A stretch of 64,000 bases of DNA from Tretioscincus oriximinensis (taxonomy: Eukaryota; Chordata; Lepidosauria; Squamata; Gymnophthalmidae), in the NCBI GenBank assembly GCA_022410635.1, contig JAJVDF010000016.1, positions 1,071,717 to 1,135,716 of the forward strand. The letters run 5' to 3'. Positions 11,251-22,759 of this stretch are shown here, in pieces. Each line of letters opens with the position of its first letter. Position 1 is the stretch's first letter. The notes under the pieces were generated by a model. The model worked only from the letters and a program-made list of their open reading frames with translations. It ran no database searches and was not told where the DNA came from. The translations under genes and the position numbers were made by a program.

Positions 11251-12792
11251 TCACACTAGCAGAGTATAGAGGGAAGGCCGCTTGAGTCTACTTGCCATTG
11301 ACATTCTGCGTCCTACTGTGGAGTGAGGTGGTGGTGTAATAGGAGAGTTGCTGTCACCTTGATGTTTCCCGTCAGAGCCAAAGCCATTTCTTGAGTCTGA
11401 CGTATCTGAGTCTGTGTCCAGCTGGCTTTCTGACAACACCTTGGACAAAAAAACAGGTTTGCGGTTTGGGTAATGCCCATTTTCTGGGGATTCACAACCA
11501 TCATTTCCTCGATCCTTGCAAACAGCTGCCTGGCTGTGCTTTTGAAGAGGACTGGCAACAGCAGAAGCCTTTGTGGCATGTTGAGGGTTCTTGGAATGTT
11601 CCAGTTTGCATGAGTCATTTTGTTGACTGATGCTCAATCCGTGCTGATGTGGCTTCTGGGCATCGTCGCTGCTGGAAGAGGCATTACGATCATCATGCCG
11701 ATAGTTCCCAACATTGGGGAGCTGCCTTTGAAGCTGCCTGTAGTGCTGACCAGGCTCATTTGGATGCTCCGCATGTCTGTAGAGATGATGGAGTTGCCCT
11801 TGCTGCTGGTTTGGCCTGGTCCTCTGGTTGCTACACCACTGTTGCTCCACGTTTGTGGGGTTCTGGTTCTGTTCAGGAGATGCATATCCTTCTTCAGGCG
11901 TTAAGTAAGGTGGGAGGCCAACCTGCTGCTCTGGCATAAATTTAAAACTGTCCTGGGGAGATGAATTTGTTGTGATGCAAACCTGCTGGATGACCGAGTT
12001 TTTCTTGGAGATGGAAAGGTTAGTATCTTTATTAGTGCCCTTGAGCTCTTCGTTCGCCTTCCCACAAAGAGTATTTATAATTTTTTTTATTCCCAAGTGA
12101 AGAATCTCCAAAACGTTTAGAAAAAGAGAAACTGCTGCAATACTGTGCATGAAAACCATGAAGATTGTCTTCTCAGTTGGCCGGGATACAAAACAATCCA
12201 CCGTATTGGGACAAGGGGATTGAGTGCATTTGTAAAGAGGGTCCATTTGAAAGCCATAGAGAAGATATTGACCCATCATAAACCCTACTTCAAGGAGGGA
12301 TCGAGTCAGGATATGCAAGATGTAGGTGCACAGCAAGGCCCCTTGCAGGGGTGCCTTACTGACTTTCTTTTGTTCTTCCAACTTCCGCAGCTCCCTCTCG
12401 ACTCTCCTGTGTTCTTCCAATATAGGCTCAGTATCTTCTAGCTGCACTTTGAGGTGGGCCTTTCTCTGCTGCCTCTCTTTCTCAAGGGCCCGAAGTCTGT
12501 AAAGGGCATGGCCCATGTAAACAAGGGAAGGAGATGAGACAAAGATGACCTGTAATACCCAATAGCGGATTAGGGAGATAGGAAAGGCTTTGTCATAACA
12601 GATGTTGCTACAGCCGGGCTGCTCTGTGTTGCAAATGAACTCTGCTTGTTCATCATCCCAAACATCTTCAGCAGCTACGCCAAGGACCAACATTCGGAAT
12701 ATGAAAAGGATAGTAAGCCAGATTTTGCCCACTATGGTTGAGTGGATATGCACTTCTTCTAAAATGCTGCCCAGCAAATTCCAGTCCCCCAT
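11251..12792 (-). CDS. GJA10: Connexin, gap junction alpha-10 (GJA10)
   Basis: A 513-residue connexin that would form hexameric hemichannels and gap-junction channels; in known vertebrates the orthologue (Cx57/Cx62) works in retinal horizontal cells. The protein starts [15 protein letters not shown], the conserved connexin N-terminus. The first extracellular loop has Cys 54, 61 and 65 (CX6CX3C) and the second Cys 189, 194 and 200 (CX4CX5C), as canonical. Membrane segments lie near residues 20-42, 76-95, 155-175 and 207-232. A long charged cytoplasmic tail follows. The open frame runs 10 codons further up (to 12822), but a splice acceptor TTTCATTTCAG ends at 12809, so the exon should begin at 12808 and translation at the MGDW methionine. 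The tail ends [13 protein letters not shown]; a weak donor near 11287 could instead join a further small exon. Assignment to GJA10 rests on N-half similarity and on CASP8AP2 next door on the same strand. Confidence 0.95.
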   Translation of the reverse strand: MGDWNLLGSILEEVHIHSTIVGKIWLTILFIFRMLVLGVAAEDVWDDEQAEFICNTEQPGCSNICYDKAFPISLIRYWVLQVIFVSSPSLVYMGHALYRLRALEKERQQRKAHLKVQLEDTEPILEEHRRVERELRKLEEQKKVSKAPLQGALLCTYILHILTRSLLEVGFMMGQYLLYGFQMDPLYKCTQSPCPNTVDCFVSRPTEKTIFMVFMHSIAAVSLFLNVLEILHLGIKKIINTLCGKANEELKGTNKDTNLSISKKNSVIQQVCITTNSSPQDSFKFMPEQQVGLPPYLTPEEGYASPEQNQNPTNVEQQWCSNQRTRPNQQQGQLHHLYRHAEHPNEPGQHYRQLQRQLPNVGNYRHDDRNASSSSDDAQKPHQHGLSISQQNDSCKLEHSKNPQHATKASAVASPLQKHSQAAVCKDRGNDGCESPENGHYPNRKPVFLSKVLSESQLDTDSDTSDSRNGFGSDGKHQGDSNSPITPPPHSTVGRRMSMASRLKRPSLYTLLV

Positions 12793-12809
12793 AGTCATGG
12801 ATTCATCTC
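12793..12809 (-). promoter_or_regulatory. GJA10: 5'UTR stub and splice acceptor of the GJA10 coding exon
   Basis: On the minus strand a pyrimidine-rich TTTCATTTCAG ends at 12809, followed by 16 bases and the MGDW start. Connexin genes usually have an untranslated first exon spliced to one coding exon, which fits. An in-frame ATG two codons upstream of MGDW also lies in this stub. Confidence 0.6.
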
Positions 12810-12822
12810 TGAAATGAAACAT

Positions 12823-13815
12823 TGGCGTAATGTTAATACTTGGGTCTGGTAGGTCATTTTTTAGAGATTAAAAATGATGTAGGTCATCATTAAAATTGAT
12901 GTAGATAATTCCTCATCAAAATAAAAGATGCCAACAAATGAATTTGATATGCTGGAAGTAGTTGTGTGAAGGATGTCCCTATAGCTGATACTTAGAGTGA
13001 AAGCTGAACAGGTACCTGATCATCTGTGATATGATCAGGTATGATTAAATGTCTTTCCTTTCTTCTTGGCACTTGATGGAGAAAAGTCCAGAGAAAAAAA
13101 GAAAGAGATTGAATAAAGAGAGGATTATATAAAGCTCAGTTTTCCCAGCTATAAACAGGAGAGCTAAGCAGTCAAACCAGGGTGCCTTCCATCTTTGAAA
13201 CTGGAAGGTGGCATTTCAAAGACAGGGAATAGCCTCATGGATGACTCCCCTTCTTCAGAAATAAACTCTGTTGAGGAATCAGTAAATGCCTGCTGTGAAA
13301 GAGTGTAAAAGCAGTTTGAAGTACTTTTCAAACCTCTTGGACACTATAACACCTTTGTGGGACTTGTGGTGGCATTATAAGGGAAGAGGGTAGCATCTGG
13401 ACAGATGTTGCATACTGCCTCAGTTTTGAAACCACAGTGCTGCATAGACACTATGCTCTCAATATGCACCCAAAGCANGACCACTGGGCCGTGCAGATCG
13501 TGTCTAAGACTGCATGAAAACAAAGTATTATAAAGTGTCTCTGGCATGTAGTACTAGTGTTCCCATCACATTACTAATTCACATTTTCTGGCCTAAAATG
13601 TTCATGAGTGGGGGAAGGGCAGAATGACATGTGTGGGATCCCCCCNCACACACACACGAATCTGTAATCTGTCGTGAGTTGCCTCAGAGGTACATTTTTA
13701 ATTTTCCTATTAAAAATTATGCGGCTGCATCATTAAACTCCCCTTTCAGTTACTTATAGAAAAATTAAGAGTTCTTATTCAAAAATGAAGGAAAGGATCC
13801 AGGTTTTTGATCAGT
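12823..13815. other. GJA10 upstream/intronic sequence
   Basis: Should contain the GJA10 intron 1 or 5' flank. No first exon or promoter could be placed. There is a short CA-rich run with an N at 13646. No other repeat was recognised. Confidence 0.4.
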
Positions 13816-13968
13816 TTCCTGGCCTTTGGCTGNCGAAACTGCTGTCCCTCCCCTAATTTTTAGATGGGGTTGTTTTTAATATGCTGTGTCTTTATTGTTA
13901 ATCGCCCTGAGAACTTTGGGTATAGGGTGGTATAAAAATGTAAATAAATAAGTAAATAATTATAGATG
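13816..13968 (+). repeat. L2 LINE 3' end
   Basis: Matches the end of the longer L2 copy at 33940-34578: 'cctggcctttggctg', 'tcgccctgagaac', 'ggtggtataaaaatg', then (AAAT)n. Only the terminal part is present. Confidence 0.8.
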
Positions 13969-14872
13969 TGCATATTTTTAAAGCCCTGAGCCCATATTAC
14001 CCTTATCAGCATGTGTATTAAGAAATTCATGACTAAATATTATGAGTTGAACGCAGAATTCCATGTTCTGATGAAATACCTCAAAGCAGGGTACCATTAG
14101 ACATGCATAGTTAGATGTCTGCTGGGGAAATTTGAGGTTGTAATCACAGACATAAAATCCCTAAAATTGCCTTACCCTCTCTTGAAGGCTGGAAATGTGT
14201 GTCCCTTCCTCATACTCGGTTTAATAACACGGAAAGCGACTCTTTTTTTCAGTCAGATTGGACTGGGAGCTTCATAAGCACAGAGGAGGGAAATGTAGCC
14301 AGTCACAGCATAGGAACAAATGCTGCTGGCGAGCGACCAATCAGGGCCACGGAAAGTCAGGCAGGTGGGTTGCCAATCAGTGGTGAGTACTTGTTGTCAG
14401 AAGGTGTTGCCAGACTTCCAGGCGAACAAAGAGCAACGTCTGGAAAAATGAGGTAGCATTATTTGTTTAACTGTTTGAAATTTTTTTGCGCATCTGTAGG
14501 AGAGATGCATTTTCTAAAAGGGATAATTGAAAATANCTCAGCCTGATTATACAGTATTTCATTTCCAAGGACTCCATGATGCCTCACTTAACTTTTAGGC
14601 TTACGTTTCGTTGTTTGCAATAAAGAAACAAGTAATAATTATTTATTTTAATTGCTGGCATTTATGTTTCTCTTTTCTTCCTAAGAACTCAGGACAGCAT
14701 TTTTCCTCACAACCGCTATGTGAAATAGGCTAAACTAGATACTTCTATTGAACAATGTTTCAGATTAACCACAAATATTCAGAGTTTAACCCACAAATCT
14801 TCAAGTTGAAGCACATGTATCTTTAATATTAAAAGTTCCAGGAAAGAGTTAACTTGTTCTGAAAGAGTCATC
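13969..14872. other. Intergenic stretch, nothing recognised
   Basis: No exon or clear repeat. The phrase around 14690-14730 ('ctcacaaccgctatgtgaa') faintly resembles an old SINE body, but it is too short to call. Confidence 0.35.
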
Positions 14873-15462
14873 AAGCTGCAGAAAAGGACAACAAGAATGA
14901 TCAAGGGTCTGGAGCACCTCCCTTTTGAAGTCAGGCTGCAGCATCTGGGCCTCTTCACCCTCGAAAGGCAACATTTGAGAGGCAATCTGATTGAAGTGTA
15001 CAAAATCATGCATGGGATAGATAGGGTGAATAGAGAAAAAATGTTTTCTCTATCACACAACACTAGGACCAGAGGGCACTTCTTAAAACTGATGGGTAGA
15101 AAAGTGAGAACAGACAAAGGAAAGTATTTTTTTCACCCAGAGGCTCATTGGCCTGTGGAATTTACTTCCTGAAGAGGTGGTGGTAGCTTGGATAGCTTCA
15201 AGGCAGGACCAGACAGGTTTATGCATACCAAGGATATAAATGGGTACTAGGATGGATGTCTGGATGCTGCCTCCGGGATGGAGGAACAGGCAGGACTCCT
15301 GAAATACCATTTGCAGAGTGTCATGAACAGATGCATATTTTGCTTTCCTCCGTCAGACTGCCCAGGTGCATCCGATGGGCCTCTGTGTGACACAGAACAT
15401 TGGACTAGCTNGGCTGTGGCCTGATCCAGTGTGGCTCTTCTTATGTTCTTAAGTTCTTATGC
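14873..15462 (+). repeat. CR1 LINE 3' end
   Basis: ORF2 tail open at 14897-15120 ([12 protein letters not shown]... DRVNREKMFSLSHNTRTRGH), then the CR1 3'UTR, ending with TTCTTATGTTCTTAAG-type tails. Closely related to 1657-2281 and 47067-47390. 5' truncated. Confidence 0.92.
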
Positions 15463-15565
15463 TCTTAAGTTATAAAGTATATTTAAAAAGTGCTAATTGC
15501 AGAAAGTTTTAAAGCAATGATCCTGCTGCACAAGTGGATCAGCACTTGATTTAGTTTGCCATCAG

Positions 15566-15765
15566 TAGGCTGANCCGATTACCCCTTTTGGGGGGGGGTG
15601 TTGAAAACCCATTTTTGGTGTGTCTCCCGTTTTTTTCTGAGAAAAAAAAACTTTTTTTGAAAAAAAATCTTTTTTTGAAAAAAATATTCCTCAGAAAAAA
15701 CTGGGAGGCACACCAAAACCATTTTTTCAACCCACTCCCCCCAAAACGGTCATCTGGTCAGCCTA
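15566..15765. mobile_element. Palindromic hAT-like MITE
   Basis: Ends TAGGCTGACC-type at the left (with an N) and GGTCAGCCTA at the right. Almost the whole 200 bp folds on itself: GGGG/CCCC blocks, then 'tttttggtgtg' with its complement, with T/A runs at the centre. A 7-bp near-duplication (CCATCAG / CTATCAG) flanks it. A relative with GACTGACCAGAT ends lies at 47887-48433. Superfamily inferred from the TIR style only. Confidence 0.65.
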
Positions 15766-17020
15766 CTATCAGTCAAGCTAATAAGATTCCTGACCTCGGG
15801 ATAAAATCTGGGCCTTTTCTACACTTGTCCATATTGCCAATTGCCCCACCTTTCTCAGATAGTCACAAATAATCCCTTCCCATTCCTGTTATTTACCTTC
15901 TGTAGACCGCTTAAAAATAGTCCACAACTGATCCAGAGGAATGCAGATGATGGTATGAATGTAGTACAGAACATTTCAAAAAAGCTAAATGCTTCCTGTT
16001 GCCTATTTCTGGCTCAATTACCATAATATTTTGATTATTGAGGACTACCTATGTCCTTCTGCCTGCCTGCCTGTCTTTACTAATGTGTAGCACAGACACG
16101 CAGAAACCAGAAATCAGCTGCATGATTTAAGCTAGGTTGTGAATATCTAAAGTACGCATAGAAATATTCAATAATGAGACAAGCATCTGAGCCACATTTA
16201 CTTCTTCTCTCATAATTCCCTCACAGCACAGTTCTGAGAGCAGCCTGGACATGAAAACAGACTGTAATGTATGTGGGGGAGGGCTAAATTGGGGGGTGAG
16301 AACATGGAGTAAGTGGAGGAGGGGAAGCCATTGGTGGAGGGGTTGGAAAATACAATTTATTTCTGTTAATTTTACTCCTTCACAACCTCCTTGCCTCGGT
16401 TATCAGGGGATATCACACCCTTGATTTCTTTCAAACCTGTCAATTTGCTGTGACACACTTCACCCCCATAATTACCCCTAAAGAAACTCGCACCTTTACA
16501 TCTGTTATGCCACTACCAAGGGAGAGCCATGAAAGACCAGGACCCCCATCAGGAGTGAGATGTGCCCTGGGAGCTGTGTATGTGTGTGTGTGTGTGTGTA
16601 GGGATACGTAGAGTGTAGCTAGCAGGACTAAATTGAAATTCCCACTGCCTTTGCAAGTGGTTCCCCCTTCCCCCAATTTCCATGCCTCCCCCCAAGTCTT
16701 GCTGCACATTCCAATCAATAATATCTGAGTGAAGCTTAATTGCCAGTGTGTGACAACAACGATAGATAGTCCTGTCTTTAAAGGTATTCTCTTACATTAT
16801 TGCTATGTAGCTTATGAGGGCCTGTGGTAGGAAGCCTTCTATCTTTAAAAATATATCNAAAATGCAATCCCAGCACAAACGGCCAAAGACCTGAAGAAAT
16901 ATAAACAAATGGAAAACGAAATTCATAACCCAACTGATTTGGCTAAGGTCCCCTAACAACGTGTTTCCTACCACTAGCCAAGCAGATTCTGTCATGGGAT
17001 GTAGTACTTGTGAAATTATT
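15766..17020. other. Intergenic stretch with a short (TG)n run
   Basis: A (TG)n run lies at 16576-16599. Otherwise no exon or repeat was recognised. Confidence 0.4.
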
Positions 17021-17024
17021 TATT

Positions 17025-17745
17025 GGAATTCATCATCATAGCCTTTATTGGCATAAAAAGAAGAAGGANATCCAATGCAAGAAACAAATCAAATATAAAC
17101 TTTCACAAGTAAGCAACAAAAAGAAGTTACAGCTGAGCAATACGGCGAAATAAGATTATAGACCATTCCAAATGGACTCAGGTAGTCAAGGAATCAATTA
17201 AATCAATCAAGAAAAAGGCCACCTGTTCCGTAAAGGATTCGTCCTGGTTGTTCAGAAGAAACCCAATTTTCTGGAAGTCCGGTATGGACATACTAGGCAA
17301 AAAAATAGGTTGTTGATATTTTTCTCTGNNNNNNNNNNNNNNNNNNNNNNNNNNNNNNNNNNNNNNNNNNNNNNNNNNNNNNNNNNNNNNNNNNNNNNNN
17401 NNNNNNNNNNNNNNNNNNNNNNNNNNNNNNNNNNNNNNNNNNNNNNNNAGGCGGCCATGGGCCCCCCATGAACACATAAATTAAAGCTTACAGGGGAGCA
17501 GGTCTTGGAAGCTGCCGACCATAAGCAATCCCAATCAGCTTTCATAAGTGCTGCTTTAACCATCCTACTGGCTTCTATCATTGTGTACTGTTCCATTTGN
17601 TCTAGAGTGATACCTATGCTATCAAGCTTGGCATAAATCTCGACCTGCCAAGAAGAAGCTAAGGAATCTTGTAGCAGGAGATTAAGGAGACTTCCATGGG
17701 TTGCAGAGTAATGGATCTTGAATTGTAAATTGNTTCTCATTAAAG
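17025..17745 (-). repeat. LINE fragment with internal assembly gap
   Basis: The minus strand carries an open frame on both sides of a 120-N gap, with a retroelement-like tail (motif NNQDESFTEQVAFFLIDLID near the 3' end). It ends in 'atgccaataaaggc' followed by a TGATGA-type tail, like the 3' end of a non-LTR element. The clade is not clear to me. The gap prevents judging integrity. Confidence 0.5.
17329..17448. other. Assembly gap (120 N)
   Basis: A run of 120 unknown bases inside the LINE fragment. Confidence 1.
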
Positions 17746-17886
17746 GATCGGGAAGCTCTTTAAAAAAAAAAGTTAAAATTGAAAGTCATTTGAAATTATT
17801 GCCGATGGAGTTTGGAAATCAGAAACTGTATGTGGTTGGATTCTGGCATTTAAATGCTGAGGATAGTATCTCTCATCTACTATGAT

Positions 17887-18241
17887 TAGAACATAAGAGG
17901 AACCCTGCTGAATTGGACCAAAGCCCATCCAATCCAGCATTCTGTCTCACACGGTGGCCCACCAATTGCACCTGGGCAGTCTGAAACAGAATAAGGCAAA
18001 TGGTATTTCAGAAATATTGCCTATTGCTCCATCCCAGTTGCAGTATCAAAAGTTCTAGTAGCTATTTATAACAGTGATGTCCATGAACCTGTCTAATCCT
18101 GTCTCAAAGCTATGCAGGCTACCACGACCTCTTCTGGAAGTAAATTCCAAATTTTGATCACCCTCTGGGTGAAAAAATACTTTGTCCTTACTCTTCTTCC
18201 CATCAGTTTCAATGAATGCCCCTGGTCCTAGTGTTGTGCAA
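17887..18241 (-). repeat. CR1 LINE 3' end
   Basis: Complementary orientation: starts with AGAACATAAGAGGAACCC, then 'ccaattgcacctgggcagt', 'ctaatcctgtctcaaagct' and 'cccctggtcctagtgttgt'. This is the CR1 3'UTR plus a decayed ORF2 end. Confidence 0.9.
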
Positions 18242-20087
18242 TAGATAAATAATTTTAATGGTTAATGATAAGGGAAAATGAAGTCCAATTACATTTTAAA
18301 GCCTCGGGTTNCCCACTGCTGTAATCTTTACAAATGACCCAGTCTGTGTAATGTGTGGATTAATTCCCATTAGCTCTAGGCATCATGAAAATAGCAAGGA
18401 GCTATGGGAGTTGTAGTTCAGCAAGATATGAAGACCACTAATTTTCTCTCTCCAGAACATGAAAAGAAAACATCCTCTCTCACTTCAAGACATTCACCAT
18501 TTCTACACATACTTCTACGTACACATATTTTTTCTGTATAGGTCATTAAACCTACAATAGAATTACAAAGCTTTTGGATTCGGTCAGACTTCTTTATAGA
18601 AAATTCTCTTCCAAAATTGAAAAACTAGTTAACTGCTCAACTTGTTGCCACATTTTAATGAGACCTCCTTTCCCCATACCCTTTTTACCCTGTGCTCCAA
18701 TTCTGAACGGAGCATTAAGCAGGGAAAGGTTAGAATCAATTAGTAATATTATTAGAATGCTGCAAACATAAATACAGCGATCCAGTATTATGTATATCTC
18801 CGTATTTCTTCCTTTGAAATAAACTTGGATAGTATTCTACTTCTTACCTTTAAAGGGAATTCTCTTGCTCATAAGCCCCTTGAAGTATTACCAAAAGAAG
18901 ACTTTGAAAAAGTAGCATTTAGTGTTGAAAATTCCTTTAGAAGCTGCTAGCTGTCTTATCTTTCCATGACTATTTTAAGCAATAAGTAATAGTAAAACTC
19001 AAAAACACTTTACAGCTGACACGGTGACAATAACGTATGGTTCTGTAGCTGCTAAGATCAACCCCAAAGTGCCCAGGCAGAGTTTGATCAGCTGCCTGGC
19101 AAAAGGGCAGTGCCTCCAGCCAGAATTACACAGCGATTATTTTTGTTCTACCGGGCGAATGCTTAGGGCTTTGTAGGTTATATTATAATGCCCCTACTAA
19201 TTAAATTCACACCTACACCAAGTTAGACCTGCTTGTTGAACCAAGTGGAAATGGGTTCATCTTCTGAAATGAACAAGTTGGCTCTTCGTGCTGCTCTGTA
19301 TTCTTATGTTTTCTTTACATTCCATTAGTTTTCACATGAATCAATGCTTGGGGATCAATCGGTCATGTCCGATTTCATAGTCTATTGCTTAGCAGGAGCG
19401 ACGGGTTAGACGCAGCCTCCTCGCGGGAGGGTTGTCTAATGAAACAGCAGGCTAAATTAGGTTGAAAAGTTACAAGGGCACCCGTTCCTTCCATTTATTT
19501 TTGTTATCAATGCCACTACACTGGCAATTCCACATAAAGAATGCAAATACATTAATGTGGACTTTTATTGAAAAATGATAAATGTACAAAAAGATAAATG
19601 CATATATACATACATTTTGACCAGTACATTACAATGCTTTTTATCAGATTGTCCAACTCAGAAAATTGCATTCAATGTAATTAATTCAGTTGAATAAGAT
19701 GCATCATGCTATACAGAAACTCAATAAACTGTTTTGTAAGGATAAAAATGAGTGTGTTTCTTATAAACCAACACAATGTTCATTTAATGAATATTCACCC
19801 ACAACTTGATGTCAACCGAGTCCTTAACATTTTGAATACTGAGGCACAATTTTGACACTTTGTGTAAATACTACTGAGNCACAAAAAGGGTATGTAGGGA
19901 AAATAATTATTCAGCTGTTTATCCAGGAACCTAGACACAAAAGACTCCCAAGAGCAAAGAGAAGAATCAACAAATACATTCTTTATGTTAATATCCCAAC
20001 CTCCAGTATGCCCAAGGATCTTAGATATGGACACACTAAAACACATACCAAAAAAAAGCTTTAAAAGAATGGCTAAAAACGATAGTA
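18242..20087. other. Intergenic stretch, nothing recognised
   Basis: No exon seen. At 18404-18419 there is a GGGAGTTGTAGTTCA motif, the complement of the ACTACAA(C/G)TCCC element found in ZNF143-type sites and in old repeats. The part 19010-19460 is repeat-free and of mixed composition; it could hold conserved non-coding sequence. Confidence 0.35.
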
Positions 20088-20095
20088 CTTGCATG

Positions 20096-20542
20096 TAGGG
20101 TTGCCATATTCTGACAGCCCCAAACTGGGACAGNGGGAGCGGGCTGCGCGCATGNGCGCAGAGACACACACACACTTGTGGTGAGACAGGCAAAACAGAG
20201 CTGTACAGAAGCTCTGATCCCCTTTCAAAACACCCAAGTGTCTTTCCTCTGCAAGGAGGTGAGTTGGCACACTCTGACAGCAGGCACGAAACCCCGCCTC
20301 CTGCAGAGGAATAGCTACGGCACGCTCCGAGAGTCTTTCCAGGACCCAGAAAGTGTTGCTTTCCAGCACCCAGCCATCAGCCCCGTTGGCTCCTTTGCCT
20401 TAAAATCCCAGATTTTTACATTCCCTGATGCGGCATCGGGGAATGTAAAAATTCGGGATTTTCACTTAAAACCCAGATGGGACTATATTCTAGTCCCCAA
20501 ATCTGGGAATGTCCTGCCTTTCCGGGATGTATGGCAGCCCTA
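20096..20542 (+). mobile_element. hAT-like non-autonomous DNA transposon, copy 2, with 8-bp TSD
   Basis: 447 bp, left end TAGGGTTGCCATA, right end TATGGCAGCCCTA. It is flanked by a perfect 8-bp duplication CTTGCATG at 20088-20095 and 20543-20550. An 8-bp duplication and such ends are typical of the hAT superfamily. The interior holds an alternating CA/GC block and a sub-terminal hairpin around TTTTACATTCCC. No transposase frame. It shares its structure with 4630-5234. Confidence 0.92.
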
Positions 20543-20867
20543 CTTGCATGGGAAGAGGCTATTCTTCTTTCAGCCAGTGATGTGCCTCAATACATAGTGA
20601 TATGGAAACCACACAGCTCTGGTTCTAGGCCTACATAAAACATTTCTTAGCAATTTTTGGTTACAGAATAAAGGGATGGTAGAAATTTTAAAAATATGGT
20701 TGAGATTTTAAAAAACAGTGAAGGGATAACTAGGAGGGTGACTTAAAAGACTCACAGTGAAAGTTAAGCTCATTGGTGGAAGCCCTGTGTTTAGACGTCT
20801 GATAAATATGCATCCATTTACCTTGGTATTGTTGTTTTTTAGCTGTTCCATTTTAGACATTTTTAAA

Positions 20868-20998
20868 CTCTTGTGTTTCTTTTATGGTTTTAATGTTGTG
20901 AAGGTCATGACGACCTGAATTTTTAACTTTTGTAAGCCGCCCTGGACACCTTTGGGAGGAAGGGCGGGGTAAAAATCTTTAAATAAATAAAAAAAAAT
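20868..20998 (+). repeat. L2-like LINE 3' end
   Basis: 'ttgtaagccgccctggaca' then 'gaagggcggggtaaaaat' and an (AAAT)n tail. An almost identical terminus occurs at 57950-58089. Confidence 0.82.
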
Positions 20999-21344
20999 AA
21001 CGATTTTACTGTGATTCAGCCTGAGAGTTTTGTATACAGGGAAGGATATAACGGTAAATAAATAAACAATATATAAAAAGAGACCCTGTCATATGGTTAC
21101 TAACATTTATCTTTAAAACAAAAATCTAAGGGAAGGTATGTCTGCTCCCCAGTACTGAATTCTTCCTCATGCACTGGTTGAATAGATCAGAAGGGATGGA
21201 GATGGTTTATCTTGTATCATAACAATTTTGTGTTAGGAAAAACATGTGGGGAAAAAAACTAAAAGGAGAATGGATGGGTTCACTTAAACGGTACATATTC
21301 AGTTACCAACACTTGTCAACATTAGCATAAGTGACAAGTATATA

Positions 21345-21800
21345 AATGGAACATGTTGGCATGGTTTCCAACAAAATGGTATATTGATACATACGATTTG
21401 GGAATGCCAACAGGTACAAGAATTCCGGAGTAAAGATCAAATGGAGNTAAATATTTTTACATTACAAATAAATATAACACAAAATGGGAATATTGCACGG
21501 AGACTTGGATACTATTTTGCCATTGGAAATAAGGGGAATAACTGACGATATAATAGCTTGTGCTCACGGTCCTATTAGGAGGTTGGAAAGATTGCACTCC
21601 ATGGACGATGCAAAAAATGCATAAATATATAATCAATGTGAAGTTAGGAAATTAAGATTAATTTTCAATATGTGAACCTTACTGCCAAAATATGATGTGT
21701 GTAATATAAAATGCAACAGGGGGGGGGAGGGAGATTATGTAAAAAAAGGGGGGGTTTGGAATATTTTAATATTTAAAGTGTATGATTTTGTACATATATT
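21345..21800 (+). repeat. L1 LINE ORF2 C-terminal remnant and 3' end
   Basis: From 21351 one frame reads CWHGFQQNGILIHTIWECQQ, matching the Cys/His-containing C-terminal region of L1 ORF2 (CWxC... HxxxxC). A G-run-rich 3'UTR follows (21718-21731 and 21748-21754). Decayed, with stops. Confidence 0.65.
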
Positions 21801-22282
21801 TTTTGAATATATAAATTCAAAATACTAAAAAAATCTAAACAAACCATAAGTGACAATGGTTTTAAGTAAAGGATATGTTTCACTTCTGCAGGGACTATGT
21901 TAAAAAAAACACCCCATAATGAGCATGATACAGTCACAGCTATACTGGAAAAGGCTGAAAGACCTNATATACTTGAATTGCCCCATCAGATGCTTAATTT
22001 AAATCTAACTAAAATTTTGAGCATTACCACTTCCATCACAATTAGAACTTAGCATGNTTGAACAGTGGGGATTTTTTTAAGGATGCACAAAGACTAAAAT
22101 CTCATGAGTGGAAAGTTTATAGAGATGCATGCTAACAAAAGCTGCAAAAATGACCNCTACCAAGTATTCAATGAGGCTACGCTCTGTGGTTGTTGCTGCT
22201 GGATACCACTGCACTGTGGCAGAGCCCTGGAAAAGACAAAGAAGCTATTTCTTATTGCTGGCATGGTGAAAAGAGTTGACCA

Positions 22283-22590
22283 GCAGGCACGGATAGCTCA
22301 GTCGCTTACGAATTCGTCTCTCAGCTGGGAGATGGGGTTTCGAAGCCCTGTGTGGGACGTGGGGAGGGGTGAGCACCTTCCACTAGCCTGTAGCTCTAGC
22401 CAACCCAGCTATTTGAAAGCATGAATCGCAAGAAATTGCAACTGACTGCAAATAGATACATGGGAACCACCATAGCCTGATGGGGAAGATAGAATGGAAG
22501 CCTTTGGGCAAAATATATTTTTGTAAGCCGCTTTGTGTCCCTTTGAAAGGTGAGAAAATCGGGGTATAAGAACCAAGTTCTTCTTCTTCT
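22283..22590 (+). repeat. tRNA-derived SINE with CTT tail, copy B
   Basis: Best preserved copy. The tRNA-like head has A box TAGCTCAGTCG (22294) and B box GGTTTCGAAGCCC (22336). The body ends 'gtaagccgctttgtgtccc', 'gtataagaaccaagtt' and (CTT)n. It lies just beyond the likely 3' end of CASP8AP2. Confidence 0.92.
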
Positions 22591-22753
22591 ACTGCATTTT
22601 CACTGACTTCCCTGGCTCCCCTTATAAATGCTATATTTCATTCACACGTGTAGAATCTGTATTACTGTATAGCTAAACAGAAGATAAAATCTTGCATAAA
22701 AACAATGAACTACAACATAACAAAATGCAAAAAAACTCCAAGGAGATACAAAT

Positions 22754-22759
22754 TTTATT
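22754..22759 (-). other. CASP8AP2: Candidate CASP8AP2 poly(A) signal
   Basis: AATAAA on the minus strand, 1.58 kb beyond the CASP8AP2 stop, at the end of AT-rich, repeat-free sequence that looks like a 3'UTR. Other hexamers lie upstream, so the real end is uncertain. Confidence 0.4.

Noticed and set aside
11313..12441. Several frames on the plus strand and in other minus frames within the connexin exon
   Set aside because: Shadows of GJA10; no own motifs.
22283..22360. A/B-box-containing sequence resembling a tRNA gene
   Set aside because: Part of a dispersed SINE with a conserved non-tRNA body and tail; the same head recurs in at least five other places and the cloverleaf is poor.
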